This document shows, in pieces, positions 63,326 to 64,000 of a DNA stretch of 64,000 nucleotides. Source of the DNA: Pagrus major (Eukaryota > Chordata > Actinopteri > Spariformes > Sparidae). The stretch's first letter is position 1, and each line of letters begins with the position of its first letter. The stretch is taken from NCBI RefSeq assembly GCF_040436345.1, contig NC_133230.1, positions 3,307,297 to 3,371,296 on the forward strand, in the 5' to 3' direction. The translations under genes were made by a program, and so were the position numbers. The notes beneath the pieces were generated by a model that worked only from the letters and a program-made list of their open reading frames with translations, made no database searches and was not told the DNA's origin.

Positions 63326-63670
63326 GTATGGTATTCAACATATGGACGCCACCAGGGGAGGAAATGTAGGACGCCGAGGGGGTTATTACAGGTCGTACAT
63401 GATCTATCTATTCTCTCCCGCTCTGTGTTCACATGTAAGAAATCACGCTAATGAATCTAATTTAAGCGTTTGTTGTTAAGATTAAGCTGGAGAGCACCTT
63501 CTGATTAATGATCCTCATTACGATATTAAATCTTAATGACCTGGTTTCTCCAGATGTTGTGTTGCAATGTTTGAATTTGAAAATGCTGTGGTGAAATTCA
63601 TGATCATAAAGGAATGTGTTTGTGTCTTTAAAGATCTTTAATTTGTGTATTCACTCACTGTCCTTCATAG

Positions 63671-63933
63671 TTGGCACTTATATGTGAGCAGACTCCGGGT
63701 GTCTGGAGATACAGACATGACGAGCCTTGAAGACGTTCCAGACTTCCTCAATAATAATGAGCTGAGGGAGAACAGTGACCAAGAGTTACACTCACACTGT
63801 CTGCTGCCCTCCTGTCGGATGAGGATACGAGAATCTGTATCACCAATAAGTCAGCATCTTTGCACTTCCAGTTTTCTCCTCTCAAAGTCAGTTAGTTTTT
63901 CCAATAGATTTTCAGTTTCATGTCCAAAACAAG
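63671..63933 (+). CDS. Second candidate exon of an unidentified plus-strand gene
   Basis: A TCCTTCATAG acceptor (or GTGAGCAG at 63691) opens a frame of 87 codons including GDTDMTSLEDVPDFLNNNEL and ending PKQ before a possible donor AAG|GTGTGTGG at 63933. The frame needs two bases carried over from upstream, whereas the exon at 63240-63325 ends on a codon boundary, so the two cannot be joined directly. Weak evidence only. Confidence 0.25.
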
Positions 63934-64000
63934 GTGTGTGGTGAAGATGAGCTTAAGATAGTTAGTTAGTTAATGTTTGTTCGCAAAATCGTTTTAACTC

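Overview
This is a vertebrate nuclear genomic window, almost certainly from a ray-finned (teleost) fish. The evidence is intron-rich genes with GT/AG boundaries, an AT-rich noncoding background full of repeat families familiar from teleosts, and four genes whose relatives all lie on human chromosome 14q32. No bacterial operon, CRISPR array or intact autonomous transposon was seen. All gene models were assembled by hand from splice sites, reading-frame continuity and remembered protein families. No alignment was run.

Layout, left to right. (1) 239-4665, plus strand: the last three coding exons of kinesin light chain 1 (klc1), followed by a long 3' UTR or intergenic stretch. (2) 9866-16612, plus strand: a complete eight-exon zfyve21 (FYVE-domain endosome/focal-adhesion protein, 244 aa), with a long 3' UTR that probably ends near 20345 and contains a MITE-like element. 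(3) 22941-27646, minus strand: a complete tnfaip2 (M-Sec, Sec6/exocyst-related, 619 aa), with a noncoding first exon and promoter near 28.5 kb. It is tail-to-tail with zfyve21. (4) 35100-50054, minus strand: a complete exoc3l4-like Sec6-family gene (797 aa, 13 coding exons), with a noncoding first exon and a promoter near 51.87 kb that carries an interferon-response-type element. (5) 52-64 kb: mostly repeat-derived or featureless DNA, with two weak candidate plus-strand exons after 63.2 kb.

Both Sec6-family models close in frame over their full length (1860 and 2394 nt). From the large central exon onward their exons match one for one in length and phase, so they are tandem paralogues. TNFAIP2-type proteins act at the plasma membrane with RalA and exocyst. 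ZFYVE21 acts on PI3P endosomes and adhesions. KLC1 is a kinesin-1 cargo adaptor. These genes are neighbours through ancestral synteny and are not a functional operon.

The most unusual structures are two ~1-kb fold-back (palindromic) elements plus a single extra arm in and beside the 3' part of the exoc3l4-like gene; a minisatellite containing a perfect 30-bp inverted repeat near 57.0 kb; an imperfect ~2-kb-spaced duplication at 59.7/61.7 kb; and a long GGA tract starting four bases inside an exoc3l4 intron.
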